A DNA stretch of 64,000 bases from Holdemania massiliensis AP2 (GCF_000327285.1 NZ_HE998567.1:1139210-1203209); one strand, 5' to 3'; shown: positions 25,895 through 35,370, counted from the first letter of the stretch. Numbers and translations: made by a program. Notes: a model not told the origin generated them from the letters alone.

Positions 25895-26477
25895 AAAAGA
25901 ATATCTTGACGCGTTAAACAAAGCGCTGAAATGGCTGCCTAAATCAGAAAAAGACCTCTGTTTCGATTACGCCCGGGAAATGATTGAGGATCGGATTGAA
26001 AATGGGCTGTCTGAAAGTGAAGCTGTGGCGCAGCTTGAAACACCGCAGCAGCTGGCCAAAGCGTTTCTTGAGGACCGCGGCAGTCTGAAATTTAAGTTTT
26101 CTCTGCCGTTAAACAATGTCAGTACGCTCATTCTGTTAATCTTGGGCTTTCCGTTATGGGGAACTTTGCTTCTTGCGGGTTTAATGATTTTGTTAGCTGG
26201 ATTCTTGATTGCCGGATGTGTTCCGTTTATCTGCGTCGTCATGACGGTCAGCCTGTTGTTTGTCGCGTTGGTCAGCATCAGCGCCAGTCCGCTGGTCATG
26301 GCCAGCGTCTCGCTTGGCGTCGGAATCCTTCAGTGCGGAATCGGCGTCATCGCCTTAGGCGGTCTGCTTTTAACAGCCCTAGGTGCTTCCGTTACTATTC
26401 CGCTGTTTAAGACTTTGGTCATCAACACCACGCAGTTTCTGCGGTCTCTATTTTTTCAGGAGGTAAAGAAATGGTAA
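25887..26477 (+). CDS. DUF1700 membrane protein
   Basis: This 196-residue protein starts with the helical HAAS-like domain (MTEKEYLDALNKALKWLPKS) that is usual for DUF1700 proteins and continues with about four membrane helices (from residue 72). DUF1700 proteins are encoded after PadR regulators and probably interact with them. The stop overlaps the next small gene by seven bases. Confidence 0.8.
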   Translation: MTEKEYLDALNKALKWLPKSEKDLCFDYAREMIEDRIENGLSESEAVAQLETPQQLAKAFLEDRGSLKFKFSLPLNNVSTLILLILGFPLWGTLLLAGLMILLAGFLIAGCVPFICVVMTVSLLFVALVSISASPLVMASVSLGVGILQCGIGVIALGGLLLTALGASVTIPLFKTLVINTTQFLRSLFFQEVKKW

Positions 26478-26689
26478 TACGTAATTTCAGAAAAAAAGCC
26501 TTAGTCGGCGGACTGGCGCTTGTTTTAGCCGGATCCCTTCTGGCAGGCGCCGGACTGGCTGCAGGCGGATCTCAGGCGTTAAACGCCGATTCTTCCAAGC
26601 CCTGGTATCAAACGATCTGGATTGAAGACGGACAGGTTGTGATCAGTCTTGACTGCTTTGGCGGTTCCTTGTTTCACATCAGCTTTTAA
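26471..26689 (+). CDS. Small secreted or membrane protein, possible remnant of a DUF4097-type gene
   Basis: This 72-residue protein has a basic start (MVIRNFRKKALVGG), a hydrophobic span (LALVLAGSLLAGAGLAAGG) and a short tail ending SLDCFGGSLFHISF. In PadR-DUF1700 operons the third gene often encodes a much longer DUF4097 adhesin-like protein with this kind of N-terminus, so this one may be truncated. It has AGGAGG upstream and is followed by a CPBP gene after 20 bases. No function is assigned. Confidence 0.6.
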   Translation: MVIRNFRKKALVGGLALVLAGSLLAGAGLAAGGSQALNADSSKPWYQTIWIEDGQVVISLDCFGGSLFHISF

Positions 26690-26709
26690 TTCATAAAGGA
26701 GTATTCGTC

Positions 26710-27600
26710 ATGAATTTATCCCATTCTTCCGGTACAAAAAAACAGCTCGGTCTTTTTGCCGGACTGACTCTGATCTTTCTGATTTTCTTTACAATTTTAT
26801 ACGCCGCTCAGCGGGATGACCGGCTGCTTTCTTTGTTGATGCTGACCCCGGCGCTCAGTGTTCTGATCGTTAACCGGCTGACCCACGATCATCGCTCTTT
26901 GTTTTTGAAGCCGCAGCTGAAGCGCAATGCTTTCACTTACGGCCTCAGCTGGTTTCTGCCGCCCGTTTTGGCCTTTCTTGGCGCAGGTCTTTCCTTTCTT
27001 TTCTTTCCCGCTCATTTTCAGCCGCTGGCATCCAGCTTTGCGGTCAAAAATGGCATTACTGACCTGTCTGCACTGGGATCGCAGCTGATTCCGATGGTTC
27101 TGCTTGCGATGCTTGTCAATCCCTTCGGCGGTCTGCTTCCAGCCCTGGGTGAAGAATTAGCCTGGCGGGGCTGGCTGCTGCCACGCCTGCGTGAAATTCT
27201 GGGAGTGAAAAGAGCGGTTCTTGCGACGAGTTTGATCTGGGGATTGTGGCATGCCCCTATCATCCTGTTAGGTTATAATTACGGACCCGACCATCCGCTA
27301 CTCGGCGTGCTGATGCAGTTGTGGTTATGCTTGATACAGGGTGTGATTCTGGCATGGCTGCAGCTGAAAAGCCAATCGGTGTGGACCTGTGCCTTATGGC
27401 ATGCTTCCCTCAACGGCATTGATCTCTACACTGCCTCTGCGCTGCTGACTGCCGGAACTCTCAGCCCTCTGATCGGGCCGGATCTGACCGGACTGATCGG
27501 TGGATTGGGCTTTGCCGCAGCCGCTGTCTTCTGTTGGAAACAACTGAGATTGACGCCGGATTGCCCTGCCATTTCAATTCCTTCCCGCTTTGAACGATGA
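26710..27600 (+). CDS. CPBP-family intramembrane protease
   Basis: This 296-residue membrane protein has the CPBP motifs LGEELAWRGWLLPRLRE, SLIWGLWHAPIILLGYNYG and CALWHASLNG. It is a paralogue of the CPBP protein at 23523, sharing also GPDLTGLIG near the C-terminus. It closes the PadR-DUF1700 operon, with AAAGGAG nine bases ahead of ATG. Confidence 0.85.
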   Translation: MNLSHSSGTKKQLGLFAGLTLIFLIFFTILYAAQRDDRLLSLLMLTPALSVLIVNRLTHDHRSLFLKPQLKRNAFTYGLSWFLPPVLAFLGAGLSFLFFPAHFQPLASSFAVKNGITDLSALGSQLIPMVLLAMLVNPFGGLLPALGEELAWRGWLLPRLREILGVKRAVLATSLIWGLWHAPIILLGYNYGPDHPLLGVLMQLWLCLIQGVILAWLQLKSQSVWTCALWHASLNGIDLYTASALLTAGTLSPLIGPDLTGLIGGLGFAAAAVFCWKQLRLTPDCPAISIPSRFER

Positions 27601-27642
27601 AAGCAATGCATAAACAGCGTTTTGTATGAATTAACCCAAAAA

Positions 27643-27664
27643 TCCCGCCTGTTTTCAGACGGGA
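27643..27664 (-). terminator. Hairpin terminator for the DUF3795 gene
   Basis: Minus-strand TCCCGTCTG pairs with CAGGCGGGA (one mismatch) and runs into a T tract, between the converging CPBP and DUF3795 genes. Confidence 0.65.
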
Positions 27665-27737
27665 CAGCTTAACATAACACATCATTTTTATCTGATGCTG
27701 AGAAAATCTCTGCCCTCTGTTTTATTCGGGGGCATTT

Positions 27738-27995
27738 TTATTTTATCGGCATCGTTCGTTTCTTCCACTTCAGCCAGTCTTTATCCAGCACAGTACAGCG
27801 CGGCCGGGTCATGATGGTTTCACAGGGAAAAATCCGGCATTCTCCGCATGCCGTTAATCCCTGACGAAGTACGCAGTCCCGGGTAAAACAATCCCCTGTT
27901 TGATGGGCTTTCAGACATCCCGGGCAGATTCCTTGAATCAAGGTTGGACAGCTGCCGCAGTAATAGCCGCATTTACCTAATAATTGTTCATCCAT
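27738..27995 (-). CDS. DUF3795 cysteine-rich protein
   Basis: This 85-residue protein has ten cysteines in the pattern KCGYYCGSCPTLIQGICPGC, CFTRDCVLR and CGECRIFPC, the DUF3795 signature. The spacing suggests zinc or Fe-S binding. The function of the family is unknown. It is a single gene, converging with the CPBP gene and lying downstream of the AraC-type gene. Confidence 0.8.
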   Translation of the reverse strand: MDEQLLGKCGYYCGSCPTLIQGICPGCLKAHQTGDCFTRDCVLRQGLTACGECRIFPCETIMTRPRCTVLDKDWLKWKKRTMPIK

Positions 27996-28053
27996 TATTT
28001 TCTCCCTCTTTCAATTTAGCTGTTTATAGCCGCTTGCAGTAGAAGTCATGGTA

Positions 28054-29286
28054 TTAATCTTGTGGTTCTATCGGTTTGAACTGTAAACGATATTGAATCG
28101 GCGTCTTCCCGCAATACTTTTTAAAAATTTCCGTAAAGTAGCGCACGCTGTTGAAACCGACCTCACGGCTGATTTGGTTTATCGTCATTGTTGTTTTTTC
28201 CAAATCTCTGCAGGCTTTTTCTATTCGCAGGCCCGAGATAAAATCGGGTAAAGAACGGCCGGTCTGACGATTGAATTCACTGCTGAGATGGCTGACATTC
28301 GTATTGGTGTATTCCGCGACCAATTTTAACGAAATATCCTTCATATAATTCTCATGGATAAATCCCAGTGCTAACAGGACTTCCGCTGTATACCAAGGGC
28401 TGCACTCTCTGTCTTGATAAAGCCGACGAATTTGATTCTCTAAATGATTTTGATATTCACTCAGCGAGAAAAAATCCTGTGGTGTAAAATCAAGGTCCAG
28501 CTGCACACCGTATACCTTAACAAACAAGCTCAGGATAGCCATGACAAAGGTATGCGCGGCCATGCAGCAGTTCATGTCCAGCGAATTGCGAACCAAATAA
28601 TCGAAGACATAATTCACCTGTTCTAAAACAGCTGACAGATTACCGGTACATAGCTCGTTGCGCAGCCGCCGGCAGTTCTCATAGATTGCAAGAATTCCCG
28701 GATCAATTCGTTGTTTCAATACTTCTTCTGTGATCACCAAGCAGTCTAATTCAAAAAAATGCAGATCATTCAGCTGACGAGCTTTTAAATAAGCCCAATG
28801 CATGCCTTCATACCCCTGGTATGCTCCCGTCAGCGAAGTGGCAACAAAGCGCTGATTTTCCGTTGAATAAGGAGGACGCTGCAGAAAATAGCGATGAATT
28901 TCTTCTCCAATCTGTACTGCACTTTTCTGACAATCCACATCTTTACTAAACAGCACAGCCAGCTGTTTGGAATTATCAACTTTAATCAGAAAACAATTTC
29001 CCCGGCAATGATTTTTATCCAGCAGTTTTTCAATTTCCCTATAAATCGCGTGTGTGGCTTCAACTTGCTGCTGAAAGATCTTAGAATCAACGATCAGATT
29101 ATATTTCTTGTCAATCCCAGTAATACAGAAATAATATTCCTTTAAATCAAACCGCAGCGGAATTTGATTGTTTTTAACAAAACTTTCAATCAACAATTCT
29201 TTATCATCCCACAAGCAATAATTGATCAGCATATTATTGCGGACAAAATCCGTCGATGCTTTTTCCAATAATTTTTTCTCTTCCAT
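28054..29286 (-). CDS. AraC-family transcriptional regulator
   Basis: This 410-residue regulator ends in two AraC-type helix-turn-helix units (about 300-400): ISLKLVAEYTNTNVSHLSSE, then INQISREVGFNSVRYFTEIF and KKYCGKTPIQYR. The N-terminal 290 residues match no sensor domain I can name. It is divergent from the secreted flavoprotein gene (starts 129 bases apart), with two ATCATGAT palindromes between them, so control of that gene is likely. Confidence 0.85.
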   Translation of the reverse strand: MEEKKLLEKASTDFVRNNMLINYCLWDDKELLIESFVKNNQIPLRFDLKEYYFCITGIDKKYNLIVDSKIFQQQVEATHAIYREIEKLLDKNHCRGNCFLIKVDNSKQLAVLFSKDVDCQKSAVQIGEEIHRYFLQRPPYSTENQRFVATSLTGAYQGYEGMHWAYLKARQLNDLHFFELDCLVITEEVLKQRIDPGILAIYENCRRLRNELCTGNLSAVLEQVNYVFDYLVRNSLDMNCCMAAHTFVMAILSLFVKVYGVQLDLDFTPQDFFSLSEYQNHLENQIRRLYQDRECSPWYTAEVLLALGFIHENYMKDISLKLVAEYTNTNVSHLSSEFNRQTGRSLPDFISGLRIEKACRDLEKTTMTINQISREVGFNSVRYFTEIFKKYCGKTPIQYRLQFKPIEPQD

Positions 29287-29361
29287 GATTTAATCGTACC
29301 ATGAATTTCCAAAATGCAGAAGGGACAACTGTAATTTTTGCAAAAGCAAAGTTTTTCGCAG

Positions 29362-29385
29362 ATCATGATCATTTTTTATCATGAT
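29362..29385. promoter_or_regulatory. Two ATCATGAT palindromes in the araC-like/flavoprotein intergenic region
   Basis: ATCATGAT occurs at 29362-29369 and again at 29378-29385, 16 bases start to start, just ahead of a TAAAAT that could be the -10 of the flavoprotein gene. They are candidate binding half-sites for the divergent AraC-type regulator. Confidence 0.4.
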
Positions 29386-29415
29386 AAAATGTTGACATCA
29401 AGGGAGGAAAATGAA

Positions 29416-31332
29416 ATGAAAAAGCTGTTAGCACTTGCAACGGCAGCCTTTTGCGTTATTAGCTTAGGCGCCTGTGCGACCAACAACGGTGGTACATCAA
29501 CACCAAATACCAGCGGCGGGTATACGTTTGCGGATACGATTCAATGGGACGCAGAATATGACGTCGTCGTCGCCGGCTTCGGTGCGTCCGGAGCCGTCAC
29601 TGCCAAGACGGCTGCTGAGAATGGAGCATCAGTCCTGATTGTCGAAAAATGCAGTGAAGGGGAAGCTGGGGGCAACTCGAAGGTAGCCGGTCAGCTGTTT
29701 GCCTATGGCAACGGCAATGTTGAAGAAACAAAGAAGTATTATCAGGCTTTGGCGGGTGATACGGAAGTTCCGGAAGCCATGCTGGACACCATCGTCAACG
29801 GGGTTGCCCATATGGCAGAAACCTTAGTTAATGACTTCGGTTTAAACAAAGAGGATTTTGTTGATTGGACAGGCTATCCAGTCATCGGCGTTATGTCTCC
29901 GGAATATCCTGAATTTGAAGGTTCAGATTCTGTCGGATTGTGGACAACCCACATGGGAACGAGTGATTCTCACTTATATCAGATTCTGAAAGAACAAGTT
30001 ATCAAAAACTCCGATAAAATTGACGTCTGGTTTGAAACACCCGCAACCGAACTGATTCAGGATCCAATGTCGGGTGCAGTCATCGGAATTAAAGCAACAC
30101 GCGGCAATCAAGTAAGCAATATCCGTGCACTCAACGGTGTTGTCTTATGTACTGGTGGTTTTGAGGACAACCAGGAAATGGTTCAAGACTATATTGGTCT
30201 GACTGACTACGCTCCAATCGGCGGCTTATACAACACCGGTGATGGAATCAAGATGGCGCAGGCTGTCGGTGCTGATCTGTGGCATATGCATGTCTATGAA
30301 GGCGGCTTCGGTTTGGGCGGCGTTTCCTTCTATGTTGAAGAGGGTCAGCGCGCGTCTCAGATTCAGGTTTTAAGTCAGGGACCGCTGAACACTGGAGCCT
30401 TGGTTCTGTTAGGCATGGATGGAGATCGGTTCGTCAACGAATCTGTGCCTGTCCGTCATGGTCATATGTATATGAATGGTACCTGGCATAATCCAATTTA
30501 CCCGGATAAAATGTGGACTGTTTATGATCAGACACAGGCCGATCTGATTAGCGAAGCCCAAGCGATTCCTGAAGCTTTCCGTTCCCAGGTTGTTGAAGCC
30601 TCTTCCTTGGAAGAACTGGCTGAAAAGACAGGCATGAAGCTGGATCAGCTCAAGGCTACCATAACGAACTTTAACGATTATGCAAAACAGGGTACAGATG
30701 AACAATATCATCGTGAAGCAGAAACGATGCGTCCATTTGATGGAACAAAGTATTATGCATTCCCAGTTAAAGCCGAAATCCTAAATACACAGGGTGGTCC
30801 AAAGCGGAATGAGAACGCTGAAATCCTGCATGTCAACGGTAATCCAATTCCGCATTTGTACTCTGCAGGTGAAATGGGGGGTATTACTTCTGAGCATTAT
30901 CAGGGTGGAACAAATCTGGCTGAATGCATTATCTTCGGACAGATTGCCGGTAAAAACGCGGCTGCGGCGAAGGAAGCCTTGCCAGAATACACGCTGGCCC
31001 CTCAAGTAGAATCTACCCCGACAAAATTAGGTGAAGTCACTGATTTGAATAAAGAAACCAACTATGAAACCGCGGCGAATGAATATATCGGTGAAGGTAC
31101 TGGTATGGGAGGCAAGCTTGTTGTTAAAGTGACAATGGATGGCGATAAGATCGCAAATGTTGAGATTCTTGAACATTCTGAATCTGAAACCATTTCTGAT
31201 CCAGCAATTGAACAGCTGCCAAAAGCCATTATGGAAGCAAATGGAACCGAAGTCGATACAATTTCAGGCGCTACCGTCACTTCTAAAGCGATTATTGAAG
31301 CGGTCAACCAAGCATTAGCCCAAGTCAAATAA
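29416..31332 (+). CDS. Secreted lipoprotein flavin reductase (FAD domain plus covalent FMN domain)
   Basis: This 638-residue protein starts at ATG 29416 (GGGAGG upstream) with a lipoprotein signal ending at Cys18 (SLGAC). Residues about 45-530 form the fumarate-reductase-type FAD domain, with VVVAGFGASGAVTAKTAAE and the C-terminal GEMGGITSEHYQGGTNLAEC block. Residues about 560-638 form an FMN-binding domain, with DTISGATVTS as the site where ApbE attaches FMN to Thr. Relatives are flavocytochrome-like fumarate, urocanate or cinnamate reductases used as extracellular respiratory acceptor enzymes. No haem motif is present. The acceptor is unknown. Confidence 0.85.
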   Translation: MKKLLALATAAFCVISLGACATNNGGTSTPNTSGGYTFADTIQWDAEYDVVVAGFGASGAVTAKTAAENGASVLIVEKCSEGEAGGNSKVAGQLFAYGNGNVEETKKYYQALAGDTEVPEAMLDTIVNGVAHMAETLVNDFGLNKEDFVDWTGYPVIGVMSPEYPEFEGSDSVGLWTTHMGTSDSHLYQILKEQVIKNSDKIDVWFETPATELIQDPMSGAVIGIKATRGNQVSNIRALNGVVLCTGGFEDNQEMVQDYIGLTDYAPIGGLYNTGDGIKMAQAVGADLWHMHVYEGGFGLGGVSFYVEEGQRASQIQVLSQGPLNTGALVLLGMDGDRFVNESVPVRHGHMYMNGTWHNPIYPDKMWTVYDQTQADLISEAQAIPEAFRSQVVEASSLEELAEKTGMKLDQLKATITNFNDYAKQGTDEQYHREAETMRPFDGTKYYAFPVKAEILNTQGGPKRNENAEILHVNGNPIPHLYSAGEMGGITSEHYQGGTNLAECIIFGQIAGKNAAAAKEALPEYTLAPQVESTPTKLGEVTDLNKETNYETAANEYIGEGTGMGGKLVVKVTMDGDKIANVEILEHSESETISDPAIEQLPKAIMEANGTEVDTISGATVTSKAIIEAVNQALAQVK

Positions 31333-31364
31333 AGTTCCATATTCAATATGGATATTAAAATAAA

Positions 31365-31388
31365 AACAGCGGTCACACGCTGTTTTTT
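31365..31388 (+). terminator. Hairpin terminator after the flavoprotein gene
   Basis: AACAGCG (31365-31371) pairs with CGCTGTT (31378-31384), followed by a T run. The rest of the gap to 31529 holds no gene. Confidence 0.8.
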
Positions 31389-31529
31389 TAACGATTGAGC
31401 CTTATAATTGCAATGCTTTTAGACTTTTAGCATTCTTTTTGGACCCGCTCGATTCAGACCGTTGAAGTCTTTCCAGTTAATTTTTATGAGCTGGTTTCAA
31501 TGGAACTCATTAGGCTTTTTAAGCCTGAC

Positions 31530-32312
31530 CTATTCCCTTCCTGATTCAAGATAATCCAGACAATCATCAACGGTATCAAACAGCCGATTGGCTGCCGCTT
31601 TGGCCGCCTCCACCCCTGAACTCATCGCAAAGCCGTTCAGTCCTTCAATCATCGGCAGATCGTTGTAATCATCGCCGATCACATAGACTTCATCGGCGTT
31701 CAGCCAGGCTGCCGCCTGTTCCACACCGGTCTGTTTTGAAACACCGCGAGCGACGATATCCAGGGTTCCGCGATTGAGGTAGCTTTCCACAATATCGCCA
31801 AATTGTTCCTGAATCTCTGCCTGAATTTGCGCCATCCGGTGCCGGTCCTCGATCCAGGCCGCCATCGAAATCAGCCGGCCCGCAGCTAAGACCTCCGCCT
31901 CGCTCTGCACCGTTTTGAAAAACAACTCGCGCCGCTGCAAGGAACGCGCACTTTGATGAATATGTTCATTGATATGATAACCGCTGGCCTCACCATTGCA
32001 GAAGGTAAACGATTCAAAATCAGACTGCTTCAAATATGCGATCAGCGCGCATCCCCGCTCAAAGGGAATCCACTTTGCTTCGATAATGTTCTTATCCCGA
32101 TCCGCAATCATCGCTCCATTGGAACAGATAAAGACATCCGGATACACTTGGTTGCGGTGGGCTTCATCATAGATTAAATTAAGGGCCCGGCCTGTCACAA
32201 TGCCGAAACAATGTCCATGCTTTTGAAACTGCGCGACGCGCGCGGCTGTTGCGGGATCGACCTGCGGCGCTAACCGCAGCGTTCCATCATAATCGGATGC
32301 CAAAAACTTCAT
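31530..32312 (-). CDS. HAD-superfamily phosphatase, Cof type
   Basis: This 260-residue HAD hydrolase has motif I LASDYDGTLR with the nucleophile Asp, a Cof-type cap (about 85-190) and motif IV VIGDDYNDLPMIEG. Such enzymes dephosphorylate sugar phosphates or flavin/PLP precursors; the substrate is not predictable. It is a lone gene between the flavoprotein and the glycosyltransferase pair. Confidence 0.85.
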   Translation of the reverse strand: MKFLASDYDGTLRLAPQVDPATAARVAQFQKHGHCFGIVTGRALNLIYDEAHRNQVYPDVFICSNGAMIADRDKNIIEAKWIPFERGCALIAYLKQSDFESFTFCNGEASGYHINEHIHQSARSLQRRELFFKTVQSEAEVLAAGRLISMAAWIEDRHRMAQIQAEIQEQFGDIVESYLNRGTLDIVARGVSKQTGVEQAAAWLNADEVYVIGDDYNDLPMIEGLNGFAMSSGVEAAKAAANRLFDTVDDCLDYLESGRE

Positions 32313-32386
32313 TCCCTTTCCTCCCTTGTTTTCTAATTTCTGTTTCCATGAATCTTTCTTAAAAATATTTACTTCTTTTTTTGGAC

Positions 32387-32869
32387 TTAAGCGTGTTTCT
32401 CAATCCAATCCTCAAGCAAGGCAATCATGTTTGAGGTGTTGCTGACAAGAGGTTTGCAAACAAAGGTTTCAGCTTGCTTTAACACTTCATCCAGCCGGTC
32501 AAAATCATGCAGGGCTAAAAGATATCCCTGCTTCTCAAAGCTGGATACAATCTCCGTCTGATGATCATTGTGATGTTCATGGTACTGAGCCAGCCGCGGC
32601 GCCGCAATGATCGTCTTGCCCAGACGCAGGCCGGCCATGATTGTCCCGACTCCGCCATGGGTGATCAACAGATCGCATTGCGAAAGCAGCTGGTCAAATT
32701 GTTCCATGGGAATCAAATCAAAAAGTTTCATTTTTTTTGAGGTGAAGGCTGTGCAGCCGGCCTGGACAATGACCTCATCGGTGATCGTGCCGTTTTCCAG
32801 CTGTTTTTCTATCGCTTCCAGCAAGCGCGGGAAGGCTTTGTCCTGTGTACCTAACGTTACTAAAATCAT
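32387..32869 (-). CDS. Alg13/EpsF-like glycosyltransferase subunit
   Basis: This 160-residue protein is the UDP-sugar-binding half of a split GT28-like glycosyltransferase, with MILVTLGTQDKAFPRLLEAI at the start and DLLITHGGVGTIMAGLRLGK as the nucleotide-sugar site. The start at 32869 overlaps the upstream stop (TGATG), so the two subunits are translationally coupled. Together they resemble PssE/PssD of exopolysaccharide pathways and eukaryotic Alg13/Alg14. Confidence 0.85.
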   Translation of the reverse strand: MILVTLGTQDKAFPRLLEAIEKQLENGTITDEVIVQAGCTAFTSKKMKLFDLIPMEQFDQLLSQCDLLITHGGVGTIMAGLRLGKTIIAAPRLAQYHEHHNDHQTEIVSSFEKQGYLLALHDFDRLDEVLKQAETFVCKPLVSNTSNMIALLEDWIEKHA

Positions 32870-33339
32870 CAGAAGATCCAACCTCCCATCACAGCATTCG
32901 GATACAATTCAAGCATCGATTCCCATTGAACAATAAACAGATCGGCAATCGGATAAACCAGCTTGCCGGCTTCAGTCTGGGTCGTGGAATTGGCAAAGGT
33001 TTCAATCCAGATCACTTTCTTTTTGAAGAAATGCGCGATAAAGCACATCGGAACCGCAGTGTGCGTCCCGGTTGTGATCACAACATCAGGCCGGATTTTA
33101 ACAAACAGACAGAAGCTTTTGATAATATTCCACGCAAAAATGAATAGATAAGACAAAAGATGCTGCTTTGTCCCATAGGTCAGATAATGCATTTTTTTCC
33201 CATATTTTTCTTTTAAAGACGCGTTCGATTTCGTTTTTTCCGTAACCAACGAAGCGTCAAAACGTTGAAACAGCGGATTAAGCTGCAGCAGCTCGGTTAA
33301 ATGACCGCCGGTTGAAGAAATAAACATGACTCTTTTCAT
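32869..33339 (-). CDS. Alg14/PssD-like membrane subunit of a glycosyltransferase
   Basis: This 156-residue protein is the acceptor and membrane-anchoring half of the split glycosyltransferase, with VMFISSTGGHLTELLQLNPL at the start, KIRPDVVITTGTHTAVPMCF and KVIWIETFANSTTQT. Addition of a sugar to a lipid-linked intermediate is the known role of such pairs. No other polysaccharide gene is nearby. Confidence 0.85.
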   Translation of the reverse strand: MKRVMFISSTGGHLTELLQLNPLFQRFDASLVTEKTKSNASLKEKYGKKMHYLTYGTKQHLLSYLFIFAWNIIKSFCLFVKIRPDVVITTGTHTAVPMCFIAHFFKKKVIWIETFANSTTQTEAGKLVYPIADLFIVQWESMLELYPNAVMGGWIF

Positions 33340-33362
33340 GGTATCACCTGCACAAATAAAAT

Positions 33363-33390
33363 AAAGAGTGGAGTTCCACTCTTTATTTTA
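33363..33390 (-). terminator. Hairpin terminator after ptsI
   Basis: AAAGAGTGGA (33363-33372) and TCCACTCTTT (33375-33384) form a 10-base stem flanked by A/T tracts. It separates ptsI from the glycosyltransferase pair. Confidence 0.8.
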
Positions 33391-33392
33391 CA

Positions 33393-35099
33393 TTATTTTA
33401 AGCTGTTTTTCACTAATTCTGTAACTTCTTTAATATTGCTGCACTGCAATGCTTTTTCCGCCATGACTTCCATTTCCTGTTTGGATAAGGAACGGATCAT
33501 CTTGCGGGTCCGCAGAATGCTGGAAGCCGACATGGAGAATTCATCCAGGCCCAGGCCTAACAGTACCGGTGCTGCCAGTTCATCGCCGGCCATTTCACCG
33601 CACATGCCAACCCATTTGCCTTCCTTATGTGCCCCGTCAATCGTCATCTTAACCAGACGCAGGATGGATGGATTCAATGGCTGATACAGATAGGAAACTT
33701 TTTCCGACATTCTGTCAGCCGCCATTGAATACTGGATTAAATCGTTGGTACCAATGGAGAAGAAATCCGCTTCTTTCGCAAACTGATCTGCCAAAACGGC
33801 AGCGGCCGGAATTTCAACCATCATGCCCACTTCGATATGATCGGAAACGGCAACGCCTTCACTGATCAGCTTCGCCTTTTCTTCTTCAAACAGCGCTTTA
33901 GCCTGACGGAATTCATCCAGCGTGGCAATCATCGGGAACATGATGCACAGCTTGCCGTAAACGGAAGCCCGGATCAATGCGCGCAGCTGTGTTCTGAAGA
34001 TATCCGTTCTGTCCAGACACAGACGAATTGCACGATATCCCAAGAACGGATTCATTTCTTCCGGGAATGTGAAGTACGGCAGTTTCTTATCGCCGCCGAT
34101 ATCCAAGGTCCGGACAACGACTTTCTTGCCGCCCATGCCTTCCAGAACTGTTTTATAGGCCTCAAACTGTTCGTCTTCACTTGGGAAGTCCAGTTCGCTG
34201 TCCATATATAAGAACTCCGTACGGTACAGACCTACGCCTTCACCACCATTGTTCAGAACACCTTCAACATCCTTCGGCGTACCGATATTGCCCGCCAATT
34301 CAACTTCATGACCATCGGTTGTCACGCTCTTTGCATCTTTCAGGACCTTCAGCGCTTCTTTTTCCGCTTTAAATGCTTCGGCTTTTGCTTCGTATTCCTT
34401 TACCTGCTCCGGCGTTGGATTCAGGATAACCTGACCCTCAACGGCATCCAGAATCAAAAGATCGCCCTGATCAGCCTGTTCCATGATGCCGGCACAGCCG
34501 ACCACCGCAGGGATTTCCAAGCTTCTTGCCATAATCGCGGAATGGGATGTCCGTCCGCCTGTCGCTGTGGCAAAGCCCAGCGTATACTGTTTATTCAGCT
34601 GCGCTGTATCTGATGGTGTTAAATCTTCCGCAACAATGACAACTTCCTCATTAATGGCTGTCAGATCTGGAATAACAGCACCGACGATGTTGCATTTCAG
34701 ACGGAAAGTAACATCTTTGACATCAGCAGCTCTTTCTTTAAAATAATCATTGTCCATCGACTCAAACATGGAAATCATCATGTTGGCAACTGTTTCTGTT
34801 GCAAACTCCGCGTTGCAGCTTTCATTCTTGATCATTTCTTCGATCTGTCCGGACAGTTCCGGATCGTTCGCCATCATCAGATGAGCGTCGAAAATCGCCA
34901 ACTCTTCCTCTGAAAGTTTGCCTTCCGCTTTCGCTTTTACCGCTTCAATATCCGCCTGTGTCTTAACCAGTGCTGCCTGGAACTTGGCTACTTCTGCCGC
35001 ACTGTCACATTCTTTCTTTTCGATATTCAAGACCGGCTGTTGGAGCTTGTACACTTTTGCGATAGCGATTCCTGACGATGCTGCGATACCTTTTAACAT
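33393..35099 (-). CDS. ptsI: PTS enzyme I (phosphoenolpyruvate-protein phosphotransferase)
   Basis: This 568-residue protein is full-length enzyme I. The swivel domain holds the active His186 in [12 protein letters not shown]. The PEP-binding barrel carries [26 protein letters not shown]-type (here [18 protein letters not shown]) and a C-terminal MCGEMAGDE loop with Cys. It transfers phosphate from PEP to HPr for all PTS sugars, including the system at 42551-46029. The usual ptsH partner is not next to it; instead an acyl carrier protein gene lies 11 bases upstream. Confidence 0.97.
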   Translation of the reverse strand: MLKGIAASSGIAIAKVYKLQQPVLNIEKKECDSAAEVAKFQAALVKTQADIEAVKAKAEGKLSEEELAIFDAHLMMANDPELSGQIEEMIKNESCNAEFATETVANMMISMFESMDNDYFKERAADVKDVTFRLKCNIVGAVIPDLTAINEEVVIVAEDLTPSDTAQLNKQYTLGFATATGGRTSHSAIMARSLEIPAVVGCAGIMEQADQGDLLILDAVEGQVILNPTPEQVKEYEAKAEAFKAEKEALKVLKDAKSVTTDGHEVELAGNIGTPKDVEGVLNNGGEGVGLYRTEFLYMDSELDFPSEDEQFEAYKTVLEGMGGKKVVVRTLDIGGDKKLPYFTFPEEMNPFLGYRAIRLCLDRTDIFRTQLRALIRASVYGKLCIMFPMIATLDEFRQAKALFEEEKAKLISEGVAVSDHIEVGMMVEIPAAAVLADQFAKEADFFSIGTNDLIQYSMAADRMSEKVSYLYQPLNPSILRLVKMTIDGAHKEGKWVGMCGEMAGDELAAPVLLGLGLDEFSMSASSILRTRKMIRSLSKQEMEVMAEKALQCSNIKEVTELVKNSLK

Positions 35100-35110
35100 A
35101 CTACTTCCTC

Positions 35111-35338
35111 CTAATTTGATATCTCTTGCGACAAATCCAGCACATCCTGAACGGTACTCAGTTTCAGCATGGCTTCATCCTCAAAGGTCAGGTTCATTTT
35201 TTCCTCGAAATTTAAGAGAATTTCCACCAGATCCACGGAATCAATGCCCAGCTCTCTGAGGTTCGTCCGGGGTGTAATTTCGACTTCGTCTTTGACTTTT
35301 TCAGCCAGCAAGGACCTCAATAACTCAAACGTTTCCAT
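35111..35338 (-). CDS. acpP: Acyl carrier protein
   Basis: This 75-residue protein is a standard acyl carrier protein with [12 protein letters not shown], in which Ser34 takes the phosphopantetheine arm. ATG at 35338 with GGTGG upstream is the preferred start, as the longer frame adds a non-homologous stretch. It sits 11 bases ahead of ptsI. No fatty-acid gene is nearby, so it may be the housekeeping ACP displaced from its usual cluster or a second ACP. Confidence 0.9.
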   Translation of the reverse strand: METFELLRSLLAEKVKDEVEITPRTNLRELGIDSVDLVEILLNFEEKMNLTFEDEAMLKLSTVQDVLDLSQEISN

Positions 35339-35370
35339 CTTTCCACCTCTACAAGAAATGATATCATTTT

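Noticed and set aside
29392-29397. TTGACA as a -35 box for the flavoprotein gene
   Set aside because: It lies only about 18 bases before the start codon, leaving no room for a -10 and transcript start.
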